From: Actinomycetospora lemnae
GTDB lineage: Bacteria > Actinomycetota > Actinomycetes > Mycobacteriales > Pseudonocardiaceae
Reading direction: 5' to 3'
Assembly: GCF_028737315.1 (NCBI RefSeq)
Contig: NZ_JAQZAO010000014.1
Location: 62,001 to 126,000, forward strand
Length of the DNA stretch: 64,000 nt
The translations under genes and the position numbers were made by a program. This document shows positions 8,027-18,743 of the stretch, piece by piece; the first letter of the stretch is position 1, and every line of letters begins with the position of its first letter. The notes beneath the pieces were generated by a model. It saw only the letters and a list, made by a program, of their open reading frames with translations, was not told the origin of the DNA and did not search any database.

Positions 8027-8796
8027 CGCGCCTCGCTCATGATCGCGTCGGGGACCCGGGGCGACTCCTCGGTCGAGGCCAGGATCTCCGCGAGGTGCAC
8101 CGTGCGCACCCCGGAGCGCAGCCGCGAGAGCCCGCCGCCGATGTGCATGAGGCACGACGTGTCCCCCGCCGTGCAGACCTCGGCGTGCGTCGAGAGGACG
8201 TTGGCCATCTTGTCCGCGAGCATCGCCGTCGAGGTCTCGGCGTTCTTCACCGCGAACGTGCCGCCGAAGCCGCAGCAGACCTCGGCGTCGGGCAGCTCGG
8301 TCAGCGTCAGCCCGCGGACCTCGCGCAGCAGCCGCAGCGGCTTGTCGCCGACGCGCAGCATGCGCAGCGAGTGGCACGTCGGGTGGTAGGTGACGCGGTG
8401 CGGGTAGTACGCGCCGACGTCGGTGACGCCCAGGACGTCGACGAGCAGCTCGGAGAGCTCGTAGGTCCGCCCGGCGAGGTCCTCGGCCGCCCGGGCCAGG
8501 CCCTCGTCCCCGCCGCGGCGGGCGACCATCGCGTGCTGGTGGCGCACGCACCCCACGCACGACCCGGACGGCGCGACGACGACGTCGGCGACGCCGGTGA
8601 AGACGTCGACGTGGTGGCGCACGAGCGGCAGCGCCATGTCGAGGTAGCCGGTGTTGACGTGCGCCTGCCCGCAGCACGTCTGGTCGGCGGGGAAGACGAC
8701 CTCGTGCCCGAGGCGCTCGAGCAGCTCGACCGTGGCCCGCGGCGCCTGCGGGAACATCGCGTCGCCCAGGCAGGTGGCGACGAGGGCGATCCGCAA
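8023..8796 (-). CDS. lutA: LutA-family (Fe-S)-binding lactate oxidation protein
   Basis: This 257-residue protein has two cysteine-rich CCG domains, with TCCGQAH near residue 40 and VCCGFGG near 172, each preceded by further cysteines (SGSCVGC, HPTCHS). This is the LutA/GlpC-type cluster-binding module. It is the first gene of lutABC. The start is TTG, with GAGGAG close upstream; the weak start codon may set subunit ratios. No regulator of the LutR/LldR type lies beside it, so control is probably from elsewhere. Confidence 0.88.
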   Translation of the reverse strand: MRIALVATCLGDAMFPQAPRATVELLERLGHEVVFPADQTCCGQAHVNTGYLDMALPLVRHHVDVFTGVADVVVAPSGSCVGCVRHQHAMVARRGGDEGLARAAEDLAGRTYELSELLVDVLGVTDVGAYYPHRVTYHPTCHSLRMLRVGDKPLRLLREVRGLTLTELPDAEVCCGFGGTFAVKNAETSTAMLADKMANVLSTHAEVCTAGDTSCLMHIGGGLSRLRSGVRTVHLAEILASTEESPRVPDAIMSEAR

Positions 8797-8867
8797 CGGA
8801 CTCCTCGCGATCGTGGTGGTGGTGGTGGTCCCCCGAGTGTCCCCCGTGCCGTGCGTCGGCCGCAGGC

Positions 8868-11102
8868 TCAGCGGGCGGGGAAGTCGAGCTGCCAGAACTC
8901 CGAGCGGCTGGTCACGTAGGCGCGGGTGCCGTCACGGCCGGCCGCGACGCCGAAGGGCAGCTGGCCGACGGGGACCGTCCCGATGACGTCGTCGCGGCTG
9001 TTGATGACGGCCACCGTCGAGCCCGGCGCGGTGTCGTTGCCGTAGTTGGTGACGAGCACGTTGCGGCCGTCGCCCGTGACCGCGACGCCGATCGGTCCGC
9101 CGAGGCCCTCGGTGATCGTGGCGGTCACGGTGTCGGTGGCCGTGTCGACGACGCTGACCGAGCCCTGCGGCGCCTGCTGCGTGCCCTGGCTCGCGACGTA
9201 GGCGTAGCGCCCGTCGGGGCGGACCGCGAGCCCGCGCGGGGTGTCGCCGACCGGGATCGTGGCCGTCACCGCGTTCCTGGCGGTGTCGACGACCGAGACG
9301 GTGTTGCCGACGCCGGTCAGCACGCCCTCGTTCGCGACGTAGAGCTTGCGCCCGTCGGGGGTGATCGCGAGGCCGCTGGGCCCCTGGCCGACCGGCACGG
9401 TCGCCGCCACCGTCGAGGTCGCGAGGTCGACCACGGAGACGGTGCTGCCGGGCGCGGCGTTCGTCCCCTCGTTCGCCACGTAGGCGCGCCGCCCGTCCGG
9501 GCTCAGCGCCAGCCCCGACGGAGCCGCCGTGCCCAGCTCGATCTGCGCCGTCACCTGGTTCGACGCCGTGTCGATGACCGCGAGCGCGCTCCCGGGCGCC
9601 GCGTCGGAGCCCCGCTCGCTGACGTAGAGCCGTGTCCCGTCGCCGCTGACGGCGAGGTCGCCGGGGAAGGTGCCGACCGGGACCGTGCCGGTGAGCCGGT
9701 TGGTCGCGGTGTCGACGACGGCGACCGACGGCGACGGCGTCGGGCTGCCGCCCAGGCCGCTGACGAAGGCCCGGCGCCCGTCGGGGCTGAGCTCGACCCA
9801 GCGCGGGCTCTGCACCGGCGGGGCCACGGCACGGGCCGTCGGGACGGCGCCCGGCGACACGAGGTCGAAGGCCGCGTCCGCGCCGATCAGGCCGCCGGCG
9901 ACGACCACCAGGGCCGCCAGCCCGACCGCGGCCCATCGCCACGGCCGGCGCCGCCGCGGCTCCTCCAGGGCGGGCGGGGGCGGGGGCGCTCCGGGGGTCG
10001 GGGTCCCGCGGCGGGTGGAGCCCGGCCCGCCCGCCGCATCCGAGGACGGCGTCGTCGACGCGGTGGAGGTCGAGGCGACCGGCGGCGAGGCAGGCGGCGG
10101 GGAGGGCGACGACGCCGTGACCGGGCCCGTGACGGTGCCCGTGCGCGTCCCGGTCGCGCCGGGCCACCCGGAGGTCGGGGGGCCGGGGCGCGTCGGCGTG
10201 GGGGGCGGCCCGCCGCGTCCCGTCCCGAGCAGGGACGTCGCGGTCCCGCCCGGGGCGGGCCCCGGCCCGGGCCGTCCGGCCGCGACCGCCGCGTCGGCGA
10301 GCGCCCCGGGCGTCGGGAACCGGTGCGCGGGGTCCTTCGCCATCCCGGTGGCGACGACCCGGTCGAACACCGCCAGGTCCGCGCGGGACCACGAGGGCAC
10401 GGGTACCGGCTGGTGCACGTGCTGACCCATGTGCGCCACCGGGTCGGGGCCGGCGTAGGGCCGGCGTCCGGTGAGCAGCTCGAAGAACAGGCACGCCAGC
10501 GCGTAGACGTCGCTGCGGAAGGTCGCCGTCTCCCCGGTGAACAGCTCCGGCGCCATGTAGGCGGTGGTCCCCAGCACGGTCCCGGTGCTGGTGAGGTGCT
10601 GGCCGCCCGCCCCGGCGATGCGGGCGATGCCGAAGTCGACGAGGAAGCAGAAGTCGCCGGCGCGCTGCCCGGTCAGCAGCACGTTCGACGGCTTGACGTC
10701 GCGGTGCACGAGGCCGGCGGCGTGCGCCGCGTCCAGGGCCTCGGCGATCTGGCTGACGATGTCGACGGCGCGCGCCGGCGGCAGACCCGTCGGGTGGGCG
10801 CGCACGACGGCCGCGAGGTCGCCGCCGTCGACCAGCCGCATGTCCACGAAGAGACGGCCGTCGATCTCGCCGAAGTCGTGGATCGGGATGACGTGCAACG
10901 AGGACAGCCGAGCGGTCACCCGCGCCTCCTGCTGGAACCGCGCGCGGAACGAGGGGTCCTCGGCCACCGCCCCGCCGAGGAGCTTCAGCGCGACCGGGCG
11001 CTCACGGCGCGTGTCGAAGGCCTCCCAGACCTCACCCATCGCGCCGCGCCCGACCAGACGCCTCAGCTCGTACGGGCCGAACACCTCGCCCTCGGCGGCC
11101 AC
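8868..11102 (-). CDS. PknD-like serine/threonine kinase with extracellular beta-propeller
   Basis: This 744-residue membrane kinase has an N-terminal domain with GRGAMG (18-23), VALK (Lys40), HRDVKPSN (Asp135), DFG (156-158) and APE, so it should be active. A Pro/Ser/Thr-rich linker follows, then one membrane segment near residues 395-417. Outside the cell lies a YVTN-type propeller of about seven PDGRRAYVAN...STVSVVD blades (residues 430-744). This is the layout of mycobacterial PknD, in which the propeller is the sensor. It is divergent from the LuxR-ATPase and upstream of the dynamin block, so its substrates may lie there; that is inference. GTG start, weak ribosome site. Confidence 0.9.
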   Translation of the reverse strand: MAAEGEVFGPYELRRLVGRGAMGEVWEAFDTRRERPVALKLLGGAVAEDPSFRARFQQEARVTARLSSLHVIPIHDFGEIDGRLFVDMRLVDGGDLAAVVRAHPTGLPPARAVDIVSQIAEALDAAHAAGLVHRDVKPSNVLLTGQRAGDFCFLVDFGIARIAGAGGQHLTSTGTVLGTTAYMAPELFTGETATFRSDVYALACLFFELLTGRRPYAGPDPVAHMGQHVHQPVPVPSWSRADLAVFDRVVATGMAKDPAHRFPTPGALADAAVAAGRPGPGPAPGGTATSLLGTGRGGPPPTPTRPGPPTSGWPGATGTRTGTVTGPVTASSPSPPPASPPVASTSTASTTPSSDAAGGPGSTRRGTPTPGAPPPPPALEEPRRRRPWRWAAVGLAALVVVAGGLIGADAAFDLVSPGAVPTARAVAPPVQSPRWVELSPDGRRAFVSGLGGSPTPSPSVAVVDTATNRLTGTVPVGTFPGDLAVSGDGTRLYVSERGSDAAPGSALAVIDTASNQVTAQIELGTAAPSGLALSPDGRRAYVANEGTNAAPGSTVSVVDLATSTVAATVPVGQGPSGLAITPDGRKLYVANEGVLTGVGNTVSVVDTARNAVTATIPVGDTPRGLAVRPDGRYAYVASQGTQQAPQGSVSVVDTATDTVTATITEGLGGPIGVAVTGDGRNVLVTNYGNDTAPGSTVAVINSRDDVIGTVPVGQLPFGVAAGRDGTRAYVTSRSEFWQLDFPAR

Positions 11103-11454
11103 CTGATCACACCCCTGTCCCGGCCGGCGCCCCCCGGGCGACCCGCGCCGTAGGTTAACGCCGTCCCCTGCGCGACGGACCCGTTCCGCACCGACCGTCG
11201 CCGAGCGGGCCGGCGACCGATCGTTCCGCCGTCCGGGTGACTCCCGGGGCCACGGGTGCCGGAGGCCCGGTCGATCCGGACGCGGGCGGGACCGACCCCG
11301 TCACCGGACGATCTCGCTGGTCATGAGCCTGGCGAGGCCGACCCGTCCGGGTGGCCCGCTCGATCAGACTCCTTGTCCTCCGCGTACGGTCCGTGAACCA
11401 TACGGAGGGCACACGGGGCGCGGGTGGGAGCGCGGAGCGAAGGGGTACGGGGGC
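11103..11454. promoter_or_regulatory. 352-bp divergent spacer between kinase and LuxR regulator
   Basis: The minus strand has a TAACCT -10-like box at 11152-11157, about 50 bp before the kinase start. On the plus strand TACGGT at 11385-11390 is a possible -10 for the LuxR gene. The GTCATGAG at 11320 matches only half of the cluster motif. An open frame reaches back to 11323 but lacks coding support. Otherwise I see nothing defined. Confidence 0.4.
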
Positions 11455-14115
11455 ATGCCGGAGGTCTGGCCGCTGGTCGGGCGCTCCGAGACGCTGTCCT
11501 CGATCGTCCACCTCGCGCAGACCCGGCAATGCGCCGGCGTCATGCTCGTGGGGCCGCCGGGCGTCGGCCGCACCCGTCTGGCCCGGGCGACGCTGGCCGC
11601 GATCGCGACCACGGACGGTCCCCACGTCTCGCCCGTCTGGGTGATGGCCAGCCGCTCCACCCAGGACATCCCGCTCGGCGCGATGAGCCACCTGCTGCCG
11701 CGGATGGAGGCCGCACCGGACGGCGAGGCGGCCCTCACCGGCCACCTGCTGCACGAGGCGCGGCGCGCCCTGCACCCCGAGCCCGGCACGCAGCTCGTCC
11801 TCGCCGTCGACGACGCGCACGTCCTCGACACCACCTCGGCCGTCCTGCTCCAGCAGCTCGCCGTCTCCGGCGACGCCTTCCTCGTCGTGACCGCGCCGAC
11901 CGGGCTCTCCGTCCCGGACCCGATCTTCGCGCTGTGGAAGGAAGGGCTCATCGATCGCCTCGACATCCACGAGTTCGACCGCGCCCAGAGCGACCAGCTC
12001 GTCGCCCGGGCGCTCGGCGGGCACGTGGACGGGGCGGCCCTGCAGCGGCTGTGGCGGTACGCGCTCGGCAACGCGCTCTTCCTGCGCGAGCTCGTCGACG
12101 GGGCGCGCGAGAACGGCACCCTGCGCCAGCAGGGGGCGGTGTGGCGGTGGGAGGGGCCGTTCGAGCCGTCGTCGCGCCTGGTGGAGATGGTCGAGGCGCG
12201 CATGGGCTCGCTCGCCGCCCCGGAACGCGAACTGCTGCGGCTGCTGGCCTTCGGGCAGCCGCTGGGCAGCGAGGTCGCGGCCGAGCTCGTCTCGCCGTCG
12301 GTGCTCGCGACGCTGGAGCGCCGGGGGCTGGTCGAGTCGACGCGCGAGGGGCGGCGGGTCAACGTCCACCTCAAGCACCCGCTCTACGCCGAGATCCTGC
12401 GCCAGCAGGCCACCCCGCTCCAGGAGCGCCAGGCCTACCACCGCCTCGCCCAGGCCATGGAGGCCCACGGCACGCGGCGCGGCGAGGACCGCAGCCGGCT
12501 GCTCGGGTTCCGGGTCGGCCAGGGCGAGGAGGCCGACGCGCACGAGCTGCTCGCCGCCGCCCGCGACGCGGCGGCCGCCGACGCGGGCCTCGCCGACCAG
12601 CTGCTGCGCGCGGCCGCGGACTCCGGCGGCACCGTCGAGGTGCGCCTCCAGCTCGCCTGCGCCCTCGTCGCCGCCGACCGCTTCACCGAGGCCGAGGCGG
12701 TGCTCGCCGAGGTGGCGGCGCGCCCGGAGACGGCGTCGGCCACCGCGGCCGAGCTGGTCGCCTCGGCCCTCGTGCGGGTGCCGAACGCCGTGTGGGGCCT
12801 GCACGACGTCGTCGGGGCCCGCGACGTCCTGCGCGCGCTGGAGCACACGATCCCCGCCGACGAGGCCCCGGCCGGCGTCACCTGGCTGCGGGCGGTCTCG
12901 TCGCTGCTCGAGGGCCGGCCCCGCGCCGCGCTCGAGCGCCTCGAGCCGTTGATCGCGGCCGACGCCGCCGACCCCGAGCCGCGCGAGGTCCGTGTGGCCG
13001 CGCTGTCGGTCGCCGCGTTCGCGAGCGCCCGCGCGGGCCTGCTGGGCCGCGCCGGGGAGCTCGTCGCGCGCGGGCTGCCGATGATCGAGCGTGACGGCGA
13101 CCCGAGCGGCGGGTGGCTGCGGTTCCAGCTCCTCACCGCGTCCTGGTACGCCGACCTGCAGGCCGGCGACCTGGACCGCGCCGACGAGCTCGCCCGCGAC
13201 GGCTACGCCGAGGCGCTCGCCCGGGGCCTGCGCACGCCGGTGGCCATCTACGCGACGTGGCAGGGGATCGTCGCGGGCCGCCGGGGCCGGGTCCAGACGG
13301 CCGCGCGCTGGCTGCGGGAGGCCGCGGCCGCGGTGTCCGCCTCACGGTTCTGCTTCGCGGTCCCGCTGGCCGCCGAGCTGTCGATGGCCCTCGCGGCGTC
13401 CGGCGAGCTCGCCGAGGCCCGCACGGTGCTCGCCACCGCCGACGACGTCGCCGGTGGCGGCATGCTCGCCGGCTGGCAGACCGCCGCCCGCGTCTGGCTC
13501 CTCGGCGTCGAGGGCCGGGTGTCGGCCGCGACCGAGGCCGCGATCGCCGCCGTCGCCACCCCCGACGACCCCGGGCACCGCCTGCAGACCCTGCACACCG
13601 TCATCCGGCTCCGGGCCACCGGCGTGGTGGCCGACGAGCTCGAGGTCCTCGCGGCCGACCTCGACGGCGCGCTCCCGGCGACGATGGTCGCCCACTCCCG
13701 GGCCCTCAGCGCGCGCGACGGCGCCACCCTCGACGAGGTCGCCGCGCGCTTCGAGGCGCTCGGGTCGCTCCTGCTCGCCGCGGAGGTGGCCGCCCAGGCC
13801 TCCGCCGTGCACCGCGCGGACGGCAGCACCGCGCCCGCCCGGGCGTCGGCGGCGCGCTCCCGCGCCTGGGTGCAGGAGTGCGAGGACGCGCGGACCCCGG
13901 CGCTCGGGCTCCTCGAGGCCTCGACCGAGCTGACGCGCCGCGAGCTGGAGATCGCCTCGCTCGCCGCCACCGGCCTGACCAGCAAGGCGATCGCCGAGCA
14001 GCTCGTCGTCTCGGTGCGGACCGTGGACAACGTGCTCCGCGCGGTCTACGCGAAGCTCGGCGTGTCCGGGCGCGGGGAGCTCTCGCAGGTCGCCGGCCTG
14101 CACGTCGCCCGCTGA
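11455..14115 (+). CDS. LuxR-family regulator with AAA/STAND ATPase domain
   Basis: This 886-residue regulator has an N-terminal ATPase (residues 1 to about 250), a long helical TPR-like middle and a C-terminal LuxR helix-turn-helix (TRRELEIASLAATGLTSKAIAEQ, then SVRTVDNVL). Walker B is LVLAVDDAH. Walker A reads GPPGVGRT at 33-40, with Arg in place of the usual Lys, so ATP binding may be altered. The ATG at 11455 follows a purine-rich GAAGGGG. It lies convergent with the Hsp70-like gene of the dynamin block. In mycobacteria iniBAC is controlled by a neighbouring large regulator (IniR), and this protein is the obvious candidate for that role here. Confidence 0.88.
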   Translation: MPEVWPLVGRSETLSSIVHLAQTRQCAGVMLVGPPGVGRTRLARATLAAIATTDGPHVSPVWVMASRSTQDIPLGAMSHLLPRMEAAPDGEAALTGHLLHEARRALHPEPGTQLVLAVDDAHVLDTTSAVLLQQLAVSGDAFLVVTAPTGLSVPDPIFALWKEGLIDRLDIHEFDRAQSDQLVARALGGHVDGAALQRLWRYALGNALFLRELVDGARENGTLRQQGAVWRWEGPFEPSSRLVEMVEARMGSLAAPERELLRLLAFGQPLGSEVAAELVSPSVLATLERRGLVESTREGRRVNVHLKHPLYAEILRQQATPLQERQAYHRLAQAMEAHGTRRGEDRSRLLGFRVGQGEEADAHELLAAARDAAAADAGLADQLLRAAADSGGTVEVRLQLACALVAADRFTEAEAVLAEVAARPETASATAAELVASALVRVPNAVWGLHDVVGARDVLRALEHTIPADEAPAGVTWLRAVSSLLEGRPRAALERLEPLIAADAADPEPREVRVAALSVAAFASARAGLLGRAGELVARGLPMIERDGDPSGGWLRFQLLTASWYADLQAGDLDRADELARDGYAEALARGLRTPVAIYATWQGIVAGRRGRVQTAARWLREAAAAVSASRFCFAVPLAAELSMALAASGELAEARTVLATADDVAGGGMLAGWQTAARVWLLGVEGRVSAATEAAIAAVATPDDPGHRLQTLHTVIRLRATGVVADELEVLAADLDGALPATMVAHSRALSARDGATLDEVAARFEALGSLLLAAEVAAQASAVHRADGSTAPARASAARSRAWVQECEDARTPALGLLEASTELTRRELEIASLAATGLTSKAIAEQLVVSVRTVDNVLRAVYAKLGVSGRGELSQVAGLHVAR

Positions 14116-14124
14116 CCCCGGGCG

Positions 14125-15927
<1,803 letters not shown>

Positions 15928-15996
15928 CGGAATCTCCTCTCTCGCTCGTGGTGTCGTATCGGGTGCGGTCGCGTTCGTCGAGGGTGTCGTGGCCGG

Positions 15997-16953
15997 TCAG
16001 ACGGCGAGTTCGCCCGCGTCGGGCGGGTCGTTACCGGGGCCGTCGTCGTCGGGCGGCCCCGTGGCGGCCGCCGTCGGCTCGTGGAGGCTCTCCGCGGGCT
16101 CGCCGGACCCGGGTGTCGGGTCGAGGGCGTCGAGGGCGTCGGGGGCGCCGAGGCCGTCGAGGGCGCCGTCCGGTGGCGGGAGATCGGCCCGGGGATCGGC
16201 CGGGACCTCGTCCTCCGGGGCGCTCGTGGGTGCCGGGACCGTCGCGAACCCGGCCGGCGGCGTCCAGCCCTCGGGCACGGGCACGTCGTCGGGCTCGTCG
16301 TCCAGCCCGCTGTCGGGCGCCGGGTCGCTGACGCCGTTGACGCTGCGGTCGTAGCTCACGGTGTCGACCGAGAAGCTGCCGTCCGGGTTCTCGACGACGT
16401 GCACCTGGCCGCGCTCGTGGATGAGCAGGTCGGTCTCGCGGGCCGGGGGCTCGGACACCGCGGCGTGGTGGTGCTCCTTGAAGACGTAGCGCTGCCCCGC
16501 GTCGTCGGTGATGACCAGGTACTGGAAGGCGTCGACGTTGTACGCCGCGTCGGCGCCCTCGTTGACCACGACGTCCTGGTACATCTCGACCGCGAGCCAG
16601 CCGTCGCCGACCCCCTGCGGGTCGAGCACGCGGAACGACTCGGCCAGCGGCGGCGCGTCGCCCGGCACGGTCGGGACGTCGGGGGTCGTGTGGGCGACGG
16701 TCGCGACCGTCGCCCCGTCGGTCGCCGCGGCGGCGTCGACCTGGCTGCCGACGGCGATCGCCATCCCCAGCCCCGCGCCGGCCTTCGCGGCGCGCCGGGC
16801 GACCTCGCGGATGTGCGCCGGCGCGTCCGCCCCGTTCTCCTTCGCGCTGCGCAGCCAGTCCGGGATCACGCCGCGCACGTCGCGCTTCGCGGCCTCCCAG
16901 AGATGCGCGGGCATCCCGGGCGGCACGGCACCGGGAGTGCGGGCGGCGGTCAC
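15997..16953 (-). CDS. Unrecognised acidic protein of the dynamin block
   Basis: I do not recognise this family. From GTG at 16953 it would have 318 residues: an amphipathic N-terminal part (HLWEAAKRDVRGVIPDWLRSA), an Ala/Gly-rich segment that could touch a membrane (GAGLGMAIAVG), a central folded-looking part with strands (FQYLVITDDAGQRYVF followed by KEHHHAAV), and a long acidic Pro/Asp tail. It has no cysteines. It sits between the IniC-like and Hsp70-like genes in the same direction. The start is uncertain: ATG at 17037, 6 nt after the iniC-like stop, is in frame, and ATG at 16914 is also possible. The cluster motif at 16984 argues for one of the two later starts. Confidence 0.65.
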   Translation of the reverse strand: MTAARTPGAVPPGMPAHLWEAAKRDVRGVIPDWLRSAKENGADAPAHIREVARRAAKAGAGLGMAIAVGSQVDAAAATDGATVATVAHTTPDVPTVPGDAPPLAESFRVLDPQGVGDGWLAVEMYQDVVVNEGADAAYNVDAFQYLVITDDAGQRYVFKEHHHAAVSEPPARETDLLIHERGQVHVVENPDGSFSVDTVSYDRSVNGVSDPAPDSGLDDEPDDVPVPEGWTPPAGFATVPAPTSAPEDEVPADPRADLPPPDGALDGLGAPDALDALDPTPGSGEPAESLHEPTAAATGPPDDDGPGNDPPDAGELAV

Positions 16954-16983
16954 GGCACGAGTCTCGGCGGGACCGGTCCGGGG

Positions 16984-17004
16984 GTCATGAGCAACCGCTA
17001 CTCG
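16984..17004 (-). promoter_or_regulatory. Cluster motif site A
   Basis: GTCATGAG, 6 bp, then CTACTCG, 30 bp before the GTG start of the acidic protein. It matches sites at 20701 and 22508 in both half-sites. If translation starts at 17037 it would lie inside the coding region. Confidence 0.6.
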
Positions 17005-17042
17005 GTTTCGGGTGCGCCCCGGCGGCGTGTTGCTCATCGCCG

Positions 17043-18743
17043 TCACCACGCCCCCAGCGAGCCGACGAGCAGGCCCTCGCACGTGCGCACCAGCACCCGC
17101 GCGGCCTGGCGCACGTCGCGGGCCGACGCCGGGTGCTCGGCACGGCGCTGCCACTGGGTGAGCGCGGCGCGCGCCACCCGCTGCACCTCCGCCGGCGGGG
17201 CGTCGGGCTCGAGCCCCAGCCGCTGCCAGATCTCGACGCCCCCGCCCCCGAGCAGCCGCTCCGCGGACTCCCGCTCGGTCTCGGTGAGCATGAGGGACCC
17301 GACGCGCAGGCCGTCGAGGAGGCGCACCTCGGCGAACTCGTGCGCCCCGGAGTTGACGATCTCGAGCTCGTGCAGCAGCTGCTGGGCCGCCGGCACCGGG
17401 TAGCGCCGGATCGCGGACTCGACGGCGAGCAGCGCGGACCGGGCCTTGAGCACCTCGGCGCGTCCGGCGAACCGGCTGAGCAGCGCCTCGCGCAGGGGCT
17501 GCAGGCCGCTGCGGGTGAGCAGCTCGCGGGACAGCGCGCCGGCGGTGCCCGCCACGCCGGTGTAGCGCAGGCGCACCGAGAGCCGGATGCCGAACAGGCC
17601 GAAGCGGTCGAGGAGCGCGGCACGGCGGGCCGGCGTGAGGTCGAGGTCCGGCATCTCCCGGTTCGCGAACCGGTCGGCGGTCAGGAGCAGCGCCTCGACG
17701 TCGTCCTCGGGCGCTTCGGCGAGCTTCTCGATGGCGCGGAACTCGTCCTCGCGCAGGGTCGCGGCGGTGGACGCGAGCAGGCCCGCGACGGGGACGACGG
17801 TCTGGCACAGCGCCTGCACGCGGGGGTCGACGCGGTAGCGGTCGGCGACGCGGGCGGCGCTCTCGAGGGCGTCGGGACGGCCGTGGCCCACCTCGTCGGC
17901 ACGGGCCAGCACGCCGAGGGTGTTGATGGGCCGGCGATCGGTCGGGTCGTCCCGGAACGTCTCGAGGAACCGGACGTCGGACGTGTGGATGTGGCGCATG
18001 AGGTAGACGACCGCGTCGGCGGTGCTCGGACCCCCACCGTGCTCGTCGAGGGCGGTCTCGGTGCGCCGGGCGAGCTCGGTGGTCAGCGAGTCCATGCCCG
18101 GGGTGTCGATGAGCGTCATCGTCTTGAGCGACGGCGAGGGCCAGTCGACGACGAGGCGGTCCACGTCCTGCGCGCGCATCCCGCCCAGGTCGCTGTCCAG
18201 CAGGCCCCCGGCCGGTCCGGGCGGCAGCTGGCGGGGCGGGCCCTGGCGCGGGTAGGCCGTCACCCGGTAGGTCAGGCCGTCGCGGTACCAGGTCACGACC
18301 CGCGTGCACTCCCCGGCGTCGGTGGCCGCGAGCTCCTGGCCGACCAGGGCGTTGAGCAGCGTCGACTTGCCCGACTTGATCCGGCCGGCGATCGCCACGC
18401 GCAGCGGTTCCTCGAGCCGGCCCGCCGCGGCCTGCAGTCCGGGCAGCGCGGGCCCACCCGCGTAGATCTGCTGGGCCTGCTGCAGGAGGCCCCGCACGCG
18501 GGTGAGCAGCGTCGAGGGCGGTGGCGGCGCCGGGCGTGGGGGTCCGGGTGGGGACCCCGGCGGCGGGGGTCCGGGCGGGGCGAACCCGCGGGGCGGTCCG
18601 CCCGGACCCGGCGGCCCGCCGACGCCCGGGGGACCCCCGAAGCCGCCCGGGCCCGGCCGCCGGCCGGGGCCACCGGGGGCGGCCGGGAAGCCGCGGGGCG
18701 GGGTGCCGGACGGGCGCGGGCGCGGCCGGTCGTCACGGTTCAC
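17043..18743 (-). CDS. iniC: Dynamin-like GTPase, IniC-type
   Basis: This 566-residue protein has a dynamin-type GTPase domain: G1 GRIKSGKST near residue 120, G3 DTPGMDS near 214 and a probable G4 LARADE near 285. A helical stalk follows. Before the GTPase stands a 75-residue Pro/Gly/Arg-rich extension, unusual for IniC. Bacterial dynamins remodel or protect membranes, and in mycobacteria IniA and IniC are induced by cell-wall stress. The GTG start overlaps the IniA-type stop as GTGA, so the two are made together, as expected for an unequal dynamin pair. Naming is by fold, order and length; direct homology would need a search. Confidence 0.8.
   Translation of the reverse strand: MNRDDRPRPRPSGTPPRGFPAAPGGPGRRPGPGGFGGPPGVGGPPGPGGPPRGFAPPGPPPPGSPPGPPRPAPPPPSTLLTRVRGLLQQAQQIYAGGPALPGLQAAAGRLEEPLRVAIAGRIKSGKSTLLNALVGQELAATDAGECTRVVTWYRDGLTYRVTAYPRQGPPRQLPPGPAGGLLDSDLGGMRAQDVDRLVVDWPSPSLKTMTLIDTPGMDSLTTELARRTETALDEHGGGPSTADAVVYLMRHIHTSDVRFLETFRDDPTDRRPINTLGVLARADEVGHGRPDALESAARVADRYRVDPRVQALCQTVVPVAGLLASTAATLREDEFRAIEKLAEAPEDDVEALLLTADRFANREMPDLDLTPARRAALLDRFGLFGIRLSVRLRYTGVAGTAGALSRELLTRSGLQPLREALLSRFAGRAEVLKARSALLAVESAIRRYPVPAAQQLLHELEIVNSGAHEFAEVRLLDGLRVGSLMLTETERESAERLLGGGGVEIWQRLGLEPDAPPAEVQRVARAALTQWQRRAEHPASARDVRQAARVLVRTCEGLLVGSLGAW

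Noticed and set aside
6458-8389. Long plus-strand open frame across lutB and lutA
   Set aside because: It is antisense to clear lut genes with conserved cysteine motifs; no family features.
11320-11327. GTCATGAG before the LuxR regulator, like the cluster motif
   Set aside because: The CTACTCG half is missing and the orientation relative to the gene is reversed; the 8-mer alone may be chance.
11323-11454. N-terminal extension of the LuxR regulator by 44 codons
   Set aside because: The extra residues are Pro/Gly/Arg-rich and not family-like, and a purine-rich ribosome site stands before ATG 11455.
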